Assembly (NCBI GenBank): GCA_964423205.1
Contig: CAYRDX010000042.1
Span: 1 to 40,834, forward strand
Source: UBA6168 sp964423205
GTDB taxonomy: Bacteria > Bacteroidota > Bacteroidia > Chitinophagales > Saprospiraceae
Direction of reading: 5' to 3'
Length of the DNA: 40,834 nucleotides
Shown here piece after piece: positions 1-7,733 of this stretch (positions are counted from its first letter, which is position 1; every line of letters begins with the position of its first letter). The notes under the pieces were generated by a model. It was not told where the DNA came from. It did no database searches and saw only the letters and a program-made list of their open reading frames with translations. The translations under genes were made by a program, and so were the position numbers.

Positions 1-62
1 GCGGATTCGAACCGCTGTACGAGGTTTTGCAGACCTCTGCCTAGCCACTCGGCCAACCGACC
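1..62 (-). tRNA. tRNA-Cys (GCA), 3' end cut by window edge
   Basis: Read on the minus strand, the segment folds as a tRNA. It starts with acceptor strand GGTCGGT, followed by a D-arm (GCCG...GGC) and an anticodon stem GAGGT/ACCTC around loop CTGCAAA, which gives anticodon GCA for cysteine. The T-arm starts GCGGT-TCGAATC-CGC. The last bases of the T-stem, the 3' acceptor strand and CCA lie outside the window. Confidence 0.93.
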
Positions 63-74
63 TTTTTAAGGGAA

Positions 75-101
75 ACCCGAACATTATCGGGTAGGTTTTT
101 T
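75..101 (+). other. Hairpin with T-run between tRNA-Cys and the FN3 protein gene
   Basis: ACCCGA (75-80) pairs with TCGGGT (87-92) around ACATTA, and AGG then TTTTTT follow on the plus strand. This looks like an intrinsic terminator for a plus-strand transcript, but no plus-strand gene is visible upstream. On the minus strand it would sit in the tRNA 5' leader or act as a weak end for the FN3 gene transcript. Confidence 0.35.
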
Positions 102-112
102 GGAAGCGGACG

Positions 113-146
113 CAAATATAAGACAATAAACTTACCAAGTCCCAAA
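113..146 (-). promoter_or_regulatory. Candidate tRNA-Cys promoter (Bacteroidota type)
   Basis: On the minus strand TTTG (146-143) is followed after 22 bases by TATATTTG (120-113), matching the Bacteroidota TTTG-N17-23-TAnnTTTG consensus. It lies about 50 bases before the tRNA 5' end. No transcript data are available. Confidence 0.5.
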
Positions 147-196
147 TGGTTGCAAATTCACTTTATTATTTTTTTCATTTCGTGACTGGCGGACTC

Positions 197-1933
197 CTAA
201 CGCAGGAGCGTTAAAGTGCCGGCACGCAGAAGGCTCTTACCATTGGGCCTGGTAACCTTTATTTGATACATATAAACTCCGGTGGGCACTTCTTTGCCAT
301 TTTTAAGACCATCCCAACCAGCGGTTGGATCGGTGGTTAAATACATTTCATTGCCATAGCGGTCGAGGATTTTCATTTCAAAATAAGAAAACTCAGCCGG
401 TACGATATGTGCCTGAAAAAGGTTGTTCACGCCATTTGGGGAGAAAGCGTTGGGTATGTAAATGCCGAGTGTTTGCTCCATGCAAAATACGTTCGAACGA
501 CTTGTAACCGATATTGAAGGAAGTCCGGGAGGTTTTACATCCGCCAAAGTAACCACATAGTAGCAAGCTTCGGTTTGCCCGGTTACGGTGGGGTCAAAGG
601 GGTCGGCGAAAGTTGTCAATTGAATGGGAACCGGTGTGATTTTGCTTTCCCCCGATTTTAATATTCTGTAAACCTCATGGCCTTTTACAGTTTCATAAGG
701 CACGCCAAATGAAGCCCACGAAAGCAGGTTGTCACCGTTGGGCTGCACCACTCCGGTCAGATAGTTTGGATACCCTGTCCCGGTACTAACTATCGTGTCG
801 CAGACATCCACAGTCCGAATCTGGTAATAAACCGGTCCTTTGTCAATACCCGAACTCTTGTCGGTAAAGGTTATAGTTTGGGGTAGTGTTGGTGGAATGC
901 TGATGTTCTGAATCACCTGAAACCCACCCTGTTTTTGGGTTGAACGCCAGACTTCGGCTTTTTTAATCTCTGAGTTTACATTCCAACTCCATGACAATTC
1001 TACCTCACCAAAGGCATTTACTGTAACATTGCGCAGGTATAAATCTTTGACAGGGCGAACAACTTTAACCGTCAGACACACCTGGTTGGATGTGGCCATT
1101 TCTCCCGCTGCTTTACCGTCTGCTTTGATATAAAAACAGTAAGTGCTGCCGTCAGTCACGTTTTTGAAGCGGTAAGATGTTTGGGAAGGCGGGAGGCTGT
1201 CTCTTTTTATTGGCACACTTCCATTTATACCTGCCCAGACTTCCTGTTTGTTTATTCCCTGAGTCCAGCCATTATAGGTATTCCACTTCAGGTCAACCGT
1301 CTGCTCACAGGCACTGACGGTTGCTTCCAGAAACATAGACGTGTGTTTGGAATCGAAAATGCTGGTGTTTCCGCATTTATCAATGGCATTGACAAAATAG
1401 GACTCAGGCTTTTTGTGAGGTTCAGCTTTGAGGTCTGTGTAAGTCGTTTTACCAAAAACAGTATCCACGGGCACAACTCCTATCGGCGTTTCACGGTAAA
1501 TCACGTAAGCGTGAACCTGGGGCGAAGGGCTTGCTTTCCAGTTGAGGTTGACCTGATTGTTGGCTGTTATTGAAACACTATGTATGGGTGAGACCACTGG
1601 GGGGCGATTATCCAACGTATCAGAGGTTTTGACGGGCTGACCTGGACATACATAATTGGCCACCAGGTAATAATAGCGCAACTCTTTGGTAGGATTTGGG
1701 TGAAAAGACGAGGTTCTTGTCTCAACCAAAATAGTAGTGATTTTGGTATATGGGCCATTTTTTGAAGTGCTGAACCAGATTTCGTAATTGACAAACGGGC
1801 CACAGGTATTTACTGGTGCCTGCCAGAATAAAGTGTCACCCTTAATGCATTGGAAATCGGGAGGATTAATTTGTGCCTGTATTGAGAGGCCAAATCCAAG
1901 GAGTATAACTGAAGTCAGGAGGTATTTATTCAT
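197..1933 (-). CDS. Secreted FN3-repeat protein with gliding-motility/T9SS C-terminal domain
   Basis: This is a 578-residue surface protein. Residues 1-21 form a signal peptide ending SIQAQ. About five fibronectin type III-like beta-sandwich repeats follow, near 22-110, 115-205, 205-290, 294-385 and 390-485, recognisable from recurring 'aYvIYRe', 'kaEVWRS' and 'GHEVYRI' strands. The last ~86 residues begin YIPNAFSPNG (492-501), continue 'ilDRYGNEMY...GWDG' and end 'GTLTLLR'. That is the gliding motility-associated C-terminal domain (CHU_C/type B sorting signal), which directs type IX secretion across the outer membrane. Cysteines recur in the FN3 units and may form disulfides. No enzyme domain is visible, so an adhesive or structural role is inferred. 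It stands alone between tRNA-Cys and the rsmI block. Confidence 0.9.
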   Translation of the reverse strand: MNKYLLTSVILLGFGLSIQAQINPPDFQCIKGDTLFWQAPVNTCGPFVNYEIWFSTSKNGPYTKITTILVETRTSSFHPNPTKELRYYYLVANYVCPGQPVKTSDTLDNRPPVVSPIHSVSITANNQVNLNWKASPSPQVHAYVIYRETPIGVVPVDTVFGKTTYTDLKAEPHKKPESYFVNAIDKCGNTSIFDSKHTSMFLEATVSACEQTVDLKWNTYNGWTQGINKQEVWAGINGSVPIKRDSLPPSQTSYRFKNVTDGSTYCFYIKADGKAAGEMATSNQVCLTVKVVRPVKDLYLRNVTVNAFGEVELSWSWNVNSEIKKAEVWRSTQKQGGFQVIQNISIPPTLPQTITFTDKSSGIDKGPVYYQIRTVDVCDTIVSTGTGYPNYLTGVVQPNGDNLLSWASFGVPYETVKGHEVYRILKSGESKITPVPIQLTTFADPFDPTVTGQTEACYYVVTLADVKPPGLPSISVTSRSNVFCMEQTLGIYIPNAFSPNGVNNLFQAHIVPAEFSYFEMKILDRYGNEMYLTTDPTAGWDGLKNGKEVPTGVYMYQIKVTRPNGKSLLRAGTLTLLR

Positions 1934-2052
1934 TTTCGTTTGTAAAGAACTGAGTTCCTTTTATTCTTGTACTGAATACAACATCGAACCTGTGCTAAAA
2001 ATTGCCTCGTAGCATAACCATAAACCATCAACTCTATAATCGCGTTTCAAAC

Positions 2053-2814
2053 TCAATCAAGTTGCTGTACCTTTAGCTGAACGCCATATTTTTTCTGGAA
2101 TTCGTCGGGCGAATACGTTTTGTTCAACCGGTATTTCATTTGCCAGTCATCATTGATGTCTTTGCTGAAAAAGACCAATCCAATGCCTTTGGCATAAATC
2201 TCCATGCCGCCATACTCCAACTCAAGGTGTCCCTGTTGTTCCTGGTCAATCAGCTCCCTGGTAACAAAACGAATGGCATCTATGGTTATACCGTCATAAA
2301 TAAAGGACGTGTCGGCTTCAAACTGCCGGTTCCGGACAAAGGTGTAATGAACCGAATCCGTCAGTGAACTCCATTGAATCGTGGATACCACCACAGCGCC
2401 GTACTTTTTTACCTTGAAAGAAAAAACGTTGGGGTCCAAAACGGCAGCCCGAACCGGTATGGATTCACCATCATCTGTTTTTTCATAGGTAATGAAGTCT
2501 CTCAACAATATCCCGTTTTCAACCCATTCCTCCCGGACAGTCTGGTCAGGCAGGAAACTTGGGCCATAACTCGTGCCAGTCAGATATTTGCTTTTACCAA
2601 CTTTTTCGGATTTGAAATACCAATAAATGGGAGGGTCGTACCCGCTGTCAACAGGATTGTATTCATATACCATCCCATTTTCCAGTGCAGCAAATGGATA
2701 ATAATAGGATTCGACATCCTGAATTTCATCCCTGCTTTCATCACATGCCCCAACCAGTATTGCCAACAAGAAAAATAGGTGAACTTTTCTCAACTTAATT
2801 ATAGGAGGTAACAT
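2053..2814 (-). CDS. Hypothetical lipoprotein
   Basis: From the start at 2814 the protein begins MLPPIIKLRKVHLFF and has a lipobox (LVGAC, Cys at residue 24), so it is a predicted lipoprotein of about 253 residues. An in-frame ATG at 2832 would overlap the rsmI stop by 11 bases; the inner start gives a more typical signal peptide. The mature part is acidic and beta-rich with many aromatic residues ('YYYPFAALENGMVYEY', 'GGMEIYAKGIGLVFF'). I do not recognise the family. It follows rsmI directly and is probably translated from the purS-rsmI transcript. Function unknown. Confidence 0.75.
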   Translation of the reverse strand: MLPPIIKLRKVHLFFLLAILVGACDESRDEIQDVESYYYPFAALENGMVYEYNPVDSGYDPPIYWYFKSEKVGKSKYLTGTSYGPSFLPDQTVREEWVENGILLRDFITYEKTDDGESIPVRAAVLDPNVFSFKVKKYGAVVVSTIQWSSLTDSVHYTFVRNRQFEADTSFIYDGITIDAIRFVTRELIDQEQQGHLELEYGGMEIYAKGIGLVFFSKDINDDWQMKYRLNKTYSPDEFQKKYGVQLKVQQLD

Positions 2815-2821
2815 GTGGATA

Positions 2822-3490
2822 CTATGAGTCATTTCCTGATACTACGATTACGATTTCTCCTTTCACTGTTTTTTTGGAAAAATGCCTATGTAAATTATCA
2901 AGGGTGTCGGTAATGACCTCTTCGTGCAATTTACTTATTTCCCTTGCCACACAAGCCTTACGTTCCGCTCCGCAATGCTCTGCCAGTTGGGCAAGGCATT
3001 TCAAAAGCCGCATGGGGGATTCGTAAAGGATGAAAGTATTGGTCAAACTGGATAGATGAAGCAGTCTGGTTTGACGGCCCTTTTTATGGGGCAAAAATCC
3101 TTCAAAATGGAATTTGTCGGAAGGCAAACCTGATGCAGCCAGTGCCGGTACAAATGCAGTGGCCCCGGGCAGGCATTCCACACGCACATGATCAGCGACA
3201 CAAGCCCTGACAAGCAGGAACCCCGGATCGGAAATTCCCGGCGTACCAGCATCGGTAATCAGGGCGAAATTAGCTCCTCCTTTAAGTTGAGAAACTATGC
3301 CATCAGTAACCTTGTGTTCATTAAAAGCATGGAAGGCAGACAGCGGTGTCTGGATTTCGAAATGTTGGAGAAGTTTTCCCGATACTCTGGTGTCTTCAGC
3401 ATAAATACGATCAACTTCCCTGAGAACCCGAATGGCTCGCAAGGTCATGTCTTCGAGATTGCCAATAGGTGTTGGTACGAGATAGAGCAT
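2822..3490 (-). CDS. rsmI: 16S rRNA (cytidine-1402-2'-O)-methyltransferase RsmI
   Basis: RsmI 2'-O-methylates C1402 of 16S rRNA at the decoding site using S-adenosylmethionine. The 222-residue protein opens LYLVPTPIGNLEDMTLRA, the family's N-terminal signature, followed by AEDTRVSGKLL (36-46). It has the SAM-binding stretch ALITDAGTPGISDPG and 'CLPGATAFVPALAASGLP', which mark the tetrapyrrole-methylase fold. At 222 residues it is the short form without the extra C-terminal domain of longer homologues such as that of E. coli. It is flanked by purS (47 bases upstream) and the lipoprotein gene downstream, all on the same strand, so the three are probably one operon. Confidence 0.95.
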   Translation of the reverse strand: MLYLVPTPIGNLEDMTLRAIRVLREVDRIYAEDTRVSGKLLQHFEIQTPLSAFHAFNEHKVTDGIVSQLKGGANFALITDAGTPGISDPGFLLVRACVADHVRVECLPGATAFVPALAASGLPSDKFHFEGFLPHKKGRQTRLLHLSSLTNTFILYESPMRLLKCLAQLAEHCGAERKACVAREISKLHEEVITDTLDNLHRHFSKKTVKGEIVIVVSGNDS

Positions 3491-3537
3491 CTGCCAAAGT
3501 TGAATGATTGGGCGGGCAGTGGCCGGCTAAAAACAGT

Positions 3538-3789
3538 TCAGAGAGCTTTCACTTCAAATTCATAGGATTCCATAATCATATTGGCCAACAATTTCTTGCA
3601 GGCATTGTCCACTTTATTGTTGGCTTCCTCTTCCGATTCAGCCTCCAGCGTGATTTGAATATGCTTTCCGATACGCACATCTTCGATGCCGTCAATGTGA
3701 AGGTATTTCATGCTGTGCGATACAGCCTTGCCCTGCGGATCCAACAGTTCCTTATGGGGCATAATGGTTATTTCTGCAGAATATTTCAT
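3538..3789 (-). CDS. purS: Phosphoribosylformylglycinamidine synthase, PurS subunit
   Basis: PurS is the small dimeric subunit that bridges PurQ and small PurL in the fourth step of purine synthesis (FGAR to FGAM). The 83-residue length is typical. The sequence shows 'LLDPQGKAVSHSMKYL' and 'VRIGKHIQITLEA', the two conserved blocks of the family. The PurQ partner is also in this window (22804-23520), so this genome uses the split Bacillus-type enzyme. The start ATG lies only four bases after a consensus promoter element (3794-3801), implying a leaderless or nearly leaderless mRNA. Confidence 0.93.
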   Translation of the reverse strand: MKYSAEITIMPHKELLDPQGKAVSHSMKYLHIDGIEDVRIGKHIQITLEAESEEEANNKVDNACKKLLANMIMESYEFEVKAL

Positions 3790-3793
3790 GCGG

Positions 3794-3822
3794 CAAAGGT
3801 AAGAAGTGTTGCAGGATTCAAA
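3794..3822 (-). promoter_or_regulatory. purS promoter, consensus TTTG-N17-TAnnTTTG
   Basis: On the minus strand TTTG (3822-3819) is followed after 17 bases by TACCTTTG (3801-3794), a full match to the Bacteroidota housekeeping consensus. The -7 box ends four bases before the purS ATG (3789-3787), so transcription would start at or near the first codon. Confidence 0.6.
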
Positions 3823-3859
3823 ATGTAGAATTTTTATTGTTTCAACAATTTCCTTTAAA

Positions 3860-4597
3860 TCAAATGGGCTCTACTTTGCTTTTATTTTTTAGCCTTAGGC
3901 TATGGATTAGGGAAAGCAGCACATATAACAGAATGATGAGCGAAAAGGAAGCCTCTTTCATGACAATCATAAGAACAATGGAAGTGATTGCAAAAAGGAA
4001 ACGAATTTCGTTTTCCCTCCAATGAAGGTGCTTGAACTTCATCCCAAACATGTGAATGCTGGACACCATCATCAGACTAAGCACAATAATGCAGGCATAA
4101 AGAAAAACAGGATTGGTAACCAGAGGTACCAAGCCAAAAGAGTTGAAATGATAAACGAGCATGAGACCGATGGTGAATACAGCTACTGCTGGAGTGGGCA
4201 TGCCTACAAAGTTTTCGGTTTGTTCAGTATCCAGGTTAAATTTCGCCAACCTGATGGCCGCAAAAAGTGAAACAATGAAGGCGGGTGAAGCAGCAAGTGT
4301 TAGTTCTATCGGGAGAACATCGACACCGGCATTAGCTTTCACCAGCAGCATATATAAAATGGCGCCAGGCACTACACCAAAAGAAACCATGTCGGCCAGA
4401 GAATCGAGTTGTTGGCCAATGGGTGATTTTGTTTTCATTACCCTGGCTACCGTCCCGTCCAGGTAATCGGCAATTCCGCTACCCAGGCTGAAGAAAAATG
4501 CCTGCACAAATTGCCCGTATAAAATGCTTGCCAAGGCACAGCAACCCAGGAAGAGATTGACAAGGGTGATACAATTCGGAATATTTTTTTTCAACAT
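3860..4597 (-). CDS. pssA: CDP-diacylglycerol--serine O-phosphatidyltransferase
   Basis: PssA makes phosphatidylserine from CDP-diacylglycerol and serine, the first step to phosphatidylethanolamine, at the inner membrane. The 245-residue protein carries the CDP-alcohol phosphotransferase signature with four Asp: D44, D47-G, A51-R52, G61, D65 and D69 ('DYLDGTVARV...GQQLDSLAD'). The N-terminal 'IPNCITLVNLFLGC' is typical of the PssA branch, and several hydrophobic helices follow. It is divergent from the surface-protein gene at 4812. purS lies 70 bases downstream with its own promoter. Confidence 0.93.
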   Translation of the reverse strand: MLKKNIPNCITLVNLFLGCCALASILYGQFVQAFFFSLGSGIADYLDGTVARVMKTKSPIGQQLDSLADMVSFGVVPGAILYMLLVKANAGVDVLPIELTLAASPAFIVSLFAAIRLAKFNLDTEQTENFVGMPTPAVAVFTIGLMLVYHFNSFGLVPLVTNPVFLYACIIVLSLMMVSSIHMFGMKFKHLHWRENEIRFLFAITSIVLMIVMKEASFSLIILLYVLLSLIHSLRLKNKSKVEPI

Positions 4598-4647
4598 GAG
4601 GTGTAGTGCTCCAACTTAATTGTGTAATAAAATGTCTGTATAGTTGA

Positions 4648-4675
4648 CAAAAGTAAGGTTTTTTCATTCTCAAAA
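4648..4675 (-). promoter_or_regulatory. Candidate pssA promoter
   Basis: On the minus strand TACTTTTG (4655-4648) matches TAnnTTTG and lies about 50 bases before the pssA ATG. A TTTTG (4675-4671) sits 15 bases further upstream, slightly closer than the usual 17-23. Confidence 0.42.
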
Positions 4676-4735
4676 GGGTCGGCCTTTTTAACGACTCGTT
4701 AATCAGGGAGTTCCCAAAATGAAACATCATTATTG

Positions 4736-4743
4736 TACTTTTG
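4736..4743 (+). promoter_or_regulatory. Candidate -7 element for the SprB-repeat protein gene
   Basis: TACTTTTG matches TAnnTTTG, 68 bases before the ATG at 4812. No TTTG lies at the expected -33 distance. Confidence 0.35.
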
Positions 4744-4811
4744 TCTAAACACATGCGTTTAGCTACTTGCGGACACCCGGATTGTAACTAATCTTTGATA
4801 AATCCGATGTA

Positions 4812-7562
4812 ATGAAACACTTTTCCACAAGTTGTTTGCTGTTGGCTTTCTTGCTTCTTTCAATCTCTGTTCTGGCTCAACCAGTAAATGACAATTGTGT
4901 AAATGCTATTAATCTCACCAATGTAACAAACTGGTGCTCTCCTGCGAGTGCATATACGAATGTAGGTGCAACGGCCAGTCCCGTTGTAAGACCTACTTGC
5001 ATGCCCAATTCCAGTAACGATGTCTGGTTTTCATTCGTTGCGGTAGCTACAACTGTTCACATAGCGGTAATCGGAAGCGCAGGCACTACACCTGGAGGCA
5101 CACTTCGCTCTCCTCAATTTGCTATCTTCTCTGGTTCTTGTTCAGGAGCTGGTTTTTCCCCGATTGCATGCGCTTCTGATGGTTTTGGTTTCAACACCAT
5201 TGAAACTTTTGCCAGTTCCCTTATAATTGGCCAGCGATATTATATCATGGTTGGTGCGAGGGATGGCCGGACGGGTACTTTTATGCTGTGCGTCAACAAC
5301 TACAATGCGGTGCCCGATCCTAACGGCGATTGCCCAACTGGTGTGGTGCTTTGTGATAAATCTTCTTTTACGGTGAAACGCCTGGTAGGTACGGGTAATC
5401 TGAGAAATGAGTTCAGCAGCAGCATTTGTATTCGGGAAGAGTTTGCTTCTGCCTGGTACAAATGGACCTGCAAAGAATCCGGCATATTGACTTTTACCAT
5501 AACTCCCACCAACCCTTCTGATGACATTGATTTTGCAGTATTTGAATTGCCGGGAGGCATTAATGACTGTGCCAACAAGGTGAAAATCCGCTGTGAGGCT
5601 GCCGGTGAAAACGTGGGGCAACCCTTTTCAACATGGGCAGCCTGCACGGGACCAACTGGCCTTAGAGTTGGAGAAACAGACACCGACGAATTTCCAGGGT
5701 GTGCTCCGGGACAAAATAACTTTGTTGCGCCTATCAATATGCAAGCGGGTAAAAGTTATGCCCTTATCATCAACAATTTCAGTAATACTGGTAATGGCTT
5801 CAGCATTGAGTTTGGGGGCTCGGGCACTTTTTTGGGCCCTGTTGCTGATTTTTCAAATGCTCCAGTTGCGGTTTGCCAGGGTTCAGCAATGACATTTAAT
5901 GATTTGTCATCCTCTTCAGAAGGATTAGCCAAATGGGACTGGAGTTTTGGAGTTGATTCCAAACCAGGATCGATTTCGGGAAAAGGTCCACACAAAGTCA
6001 GCTACGATACTGAGGGGTTAAAATCGATTGCTTTGACGATTACCAGTGCTGCAGGTTGTATCGTTACACGGATTAAAAATGTTGACATTCTCCCACTTCC
6101 AAAATTAGATGCAACCATTAGTCCCGATTATTGTGGTCCTGACGTAAATAATGGTAGAATTACCGTTCGACCACCAACCGGCAGCGCAGGGCCTTATTCC
6201 TACGATTGGGGTCTGAAAGGTGTTTTTAACAGGGATACAGTTCAGAAGAATTTGATATTTGGCGATTACCGGCTTTCCATCAAAGATGCCAATGGATGTA
6301 TCGATACTTTTAAATTCAATGTGCCGGAGGGCCTTAGCCTTGTGGCTGGTGCAAACCCGGCTACGCCACCTACTTGTAATGGCGACAAAGACGGAAAAAT
6401 TTCCATCTCTGTGTCGGTAGGCAATCAACCGATCCTTTACGATTTTGGTAAAGGTTTGCAGCGTGATAGTGTCCTGGCCAATATTCCGGCTGGTACCTAT
6501 CAGGCTTATGTTTTGGATGCCGGAGGATGTGAAGGTCGTTTCGCGATTAAGGTTGACGAATTTCCGCCTATGCTTACTGGCATTGATCCAATTGACATAA
6601 GTTGCAGGGGATTCAATGACGGAACCATCAGCGCGCTACCATCCGGCGGTGCAGGTAAGTTTAGGTATAAATGGACCAACGGCGACACATTGGGAAGCAT
6701 AGACTCGTTGGGTCCTGGCAATTACAAAGTGACAGTTACAGATGCCAATGGATGTTCGAAAACCCTTTCTGCTGACATCCTGGAACCTTTGGATATTCAG
6801 GCCAACCTGGTTCTAACAGATGTTTTATGCCATGGCGACTCCAGCGGTGTCATCAGCGTAACGGTTTCCGGTGGAACACCACCTTTCCGCTACAGCCTGG
6901 ATAGCCTAACATTCCAGACCTCCCAATCTCTCAGGAATATCAAAGCCGGTTTACATAAGGTCTATTTAAAAGACAGCAGGAACTGCCCTTATTCTTTGGT
7001 GGCACTTATAAAAGAACCTCCACCTCTTTTGGTTGAGGCCGGGCAGGATTTTACGGTGAACCTTGGTTTTACCACCAGGCTGCAAGGAGCTTTCTTTAAT
7101 GGAAAAAGTCCTGTGAAACTTGCCTGGACCCCTTCTGCTACTCTCTCGTGCAAAGATTGCCCTTCCCCTGTGGCCAAACCTTATACCAATACGGTTTACT
7201 ATCTGACAGCAACGGATGCCACAAATTGCAGGGCATTGGATTCAGTATTGGTGCAGGTAAATGTCATACGGCCGGTTTATGTGCCCAATGCCTTTTCCCC
7301 GAATGGCGACGGACTGAATGATGTATTTACCATTTATGGTGGTCCGGCAATTCAAAACATTCGCTCCATCCGGATTTTTAACCGCTGGGGCGGAAAAGTA
7401 TATGAAGCCTTTAATTTCCCGGTGAATGACCTGCAATATGGATGGGATGGCATGTTCCAGGGTAAAAAACTCGACCCGGGTGTTTTTGTGTACTTTGCTG
7501 AAGTGGAGTACATTGACGGGGTCGTTATTCTTCATGAAGGTGATATTACATTGACCAAATAG
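4812..7562 (+). CDS. Large secreted PKD/SprB-repeat protein with gliding-motility C-terminal domain
   Basis: This is a 916-residue T9SS cargo. A signal peptide (1-22, ending SVLAQ) is followed by two Cys-rich beta regions (about 25-165 and 170-340). A PKD-like domain (about 345-428) contains 'FNDLSSSSEGLAKWDWSFG'. Four SprB-type repeats of about 75 residues lie near 442-505, 522-585, 597-660 and 672-735. They share the pattern 'CxGxxdGxIsv...GtYxxxvxDanGC'; for example 'PTCNGDKDGKISISV' and 'ISCRGFNDGTISAL'. A spacer then leads to the type B sorting domain starting YVPNAFSPNGDGLNDVF (823-839) and ending 'EGDITLTK'. SprB-like repeats are known from Flavobacterium gliding adhesins. A cell-surface adhesive role is inferred. 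Confidence 0.92.
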   Translation: MKHFSTSCLLLAFLLLSISVLAQPVNDNCVNAINLTNVTNWCSPASAYTNVGATASPVVRPTCMPNSSNDVWFSFVAVATTVHIAVIGSAGTTPGGTLRSPQFAIFSGSCSGAGFSPIACASDGFGFNTIETFASSLIIGQRYYIMVGARDGRTGTFMLCVNNYNAVPDPNGDCPTGVVLCDKSSFTVKRLVGTGNLRNEFSSSICIREEFASAWYKWTCKESGILTFTITPTNPSDDIDFAVFELPGGINDCANKVKIRCEAAGENVGQPFSTWAACTGPTGLRVGETDTDEFPGCAPGQNNFVAPINMQAGKSYALIINNFSNTGNGFSIEFGGSGTFLGPVADFSNAPVAVCQGSAMTFNDLSSSSEGLAKWDWSFGVDSKPGSISGKGPHKVSYDTEGLKSIALTITSAAGCIVTRIKNVDILPLPKLDATISPDYCGPDVNNGRITVRPPTGSAGPYSYDWGLKGVFNRDTVQKNLIFGDYRLSIKDANGCIDTFKFNVPEGLSLVAGANPATPPTCNGDKDGKISISVSVGNQPILYDFGKGLQRDSVLANIPAGTYQAYVLDAGGCEGRFAIKVDEFPPMLTGIDPIDISCRGFNDGTISALPSGGAGKFRYKWTNGDTLGSIDSLGPGNYKVTVTDANGCSKTLSADILEPLDIQANLVLTDVLCHGDSSGVISVTVSGGTPPFRYSLDSLTFQTSQSLRNIKAGLHKVYLKDSRNCPYSLVALIKEPPPLLVEAGQDFTVNLGFTTRLQGAFFNGKSPVKLAWTPSATLSCKDCPSPVAKPYTNTVYYLTATDATNCRALDSVLVQVNVIRPVYVPNAFSPNGDGLNDVFTIYGGPAIQNIRSIRIFNRWGGKVYEAFNFPVNDLQYGWDGMFQGKKLDPGVFVYFAEVEYIDGVVILHEGDITLTK

Positions 7563-7602
7563 GTGAACCTTTTACAACTGGTTTCGCAATATCTTCTTTT
7601 TC

Positions 7603-7626
7603 AACCCACAACTGAAGTTGAGGGTT
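7603..7626 (+). terminator. Imperfect hairpin after the SprB-repeat gene
   Basis: AACCCACAACT (7603-7613) pairs with AGTTGAGGGTT (7616-7626) with a single A-A mismatch and a two-base loop. It lies 41 bases after the stop codon. There is no T-run after it, so it is a weak terminator or an mRNA 3'-end stabiliser. Confidence 0.35.
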
Positions 7627-7733
7627 AATCAAATCGAATTATCCTTCCCGGAAAAAACCGGCCATTCTATAAACATTGTACCAATTAACAGAAAAGACCT
7701 ACCTTGAGAATCCTTAAAATATCCTTCACTTAA

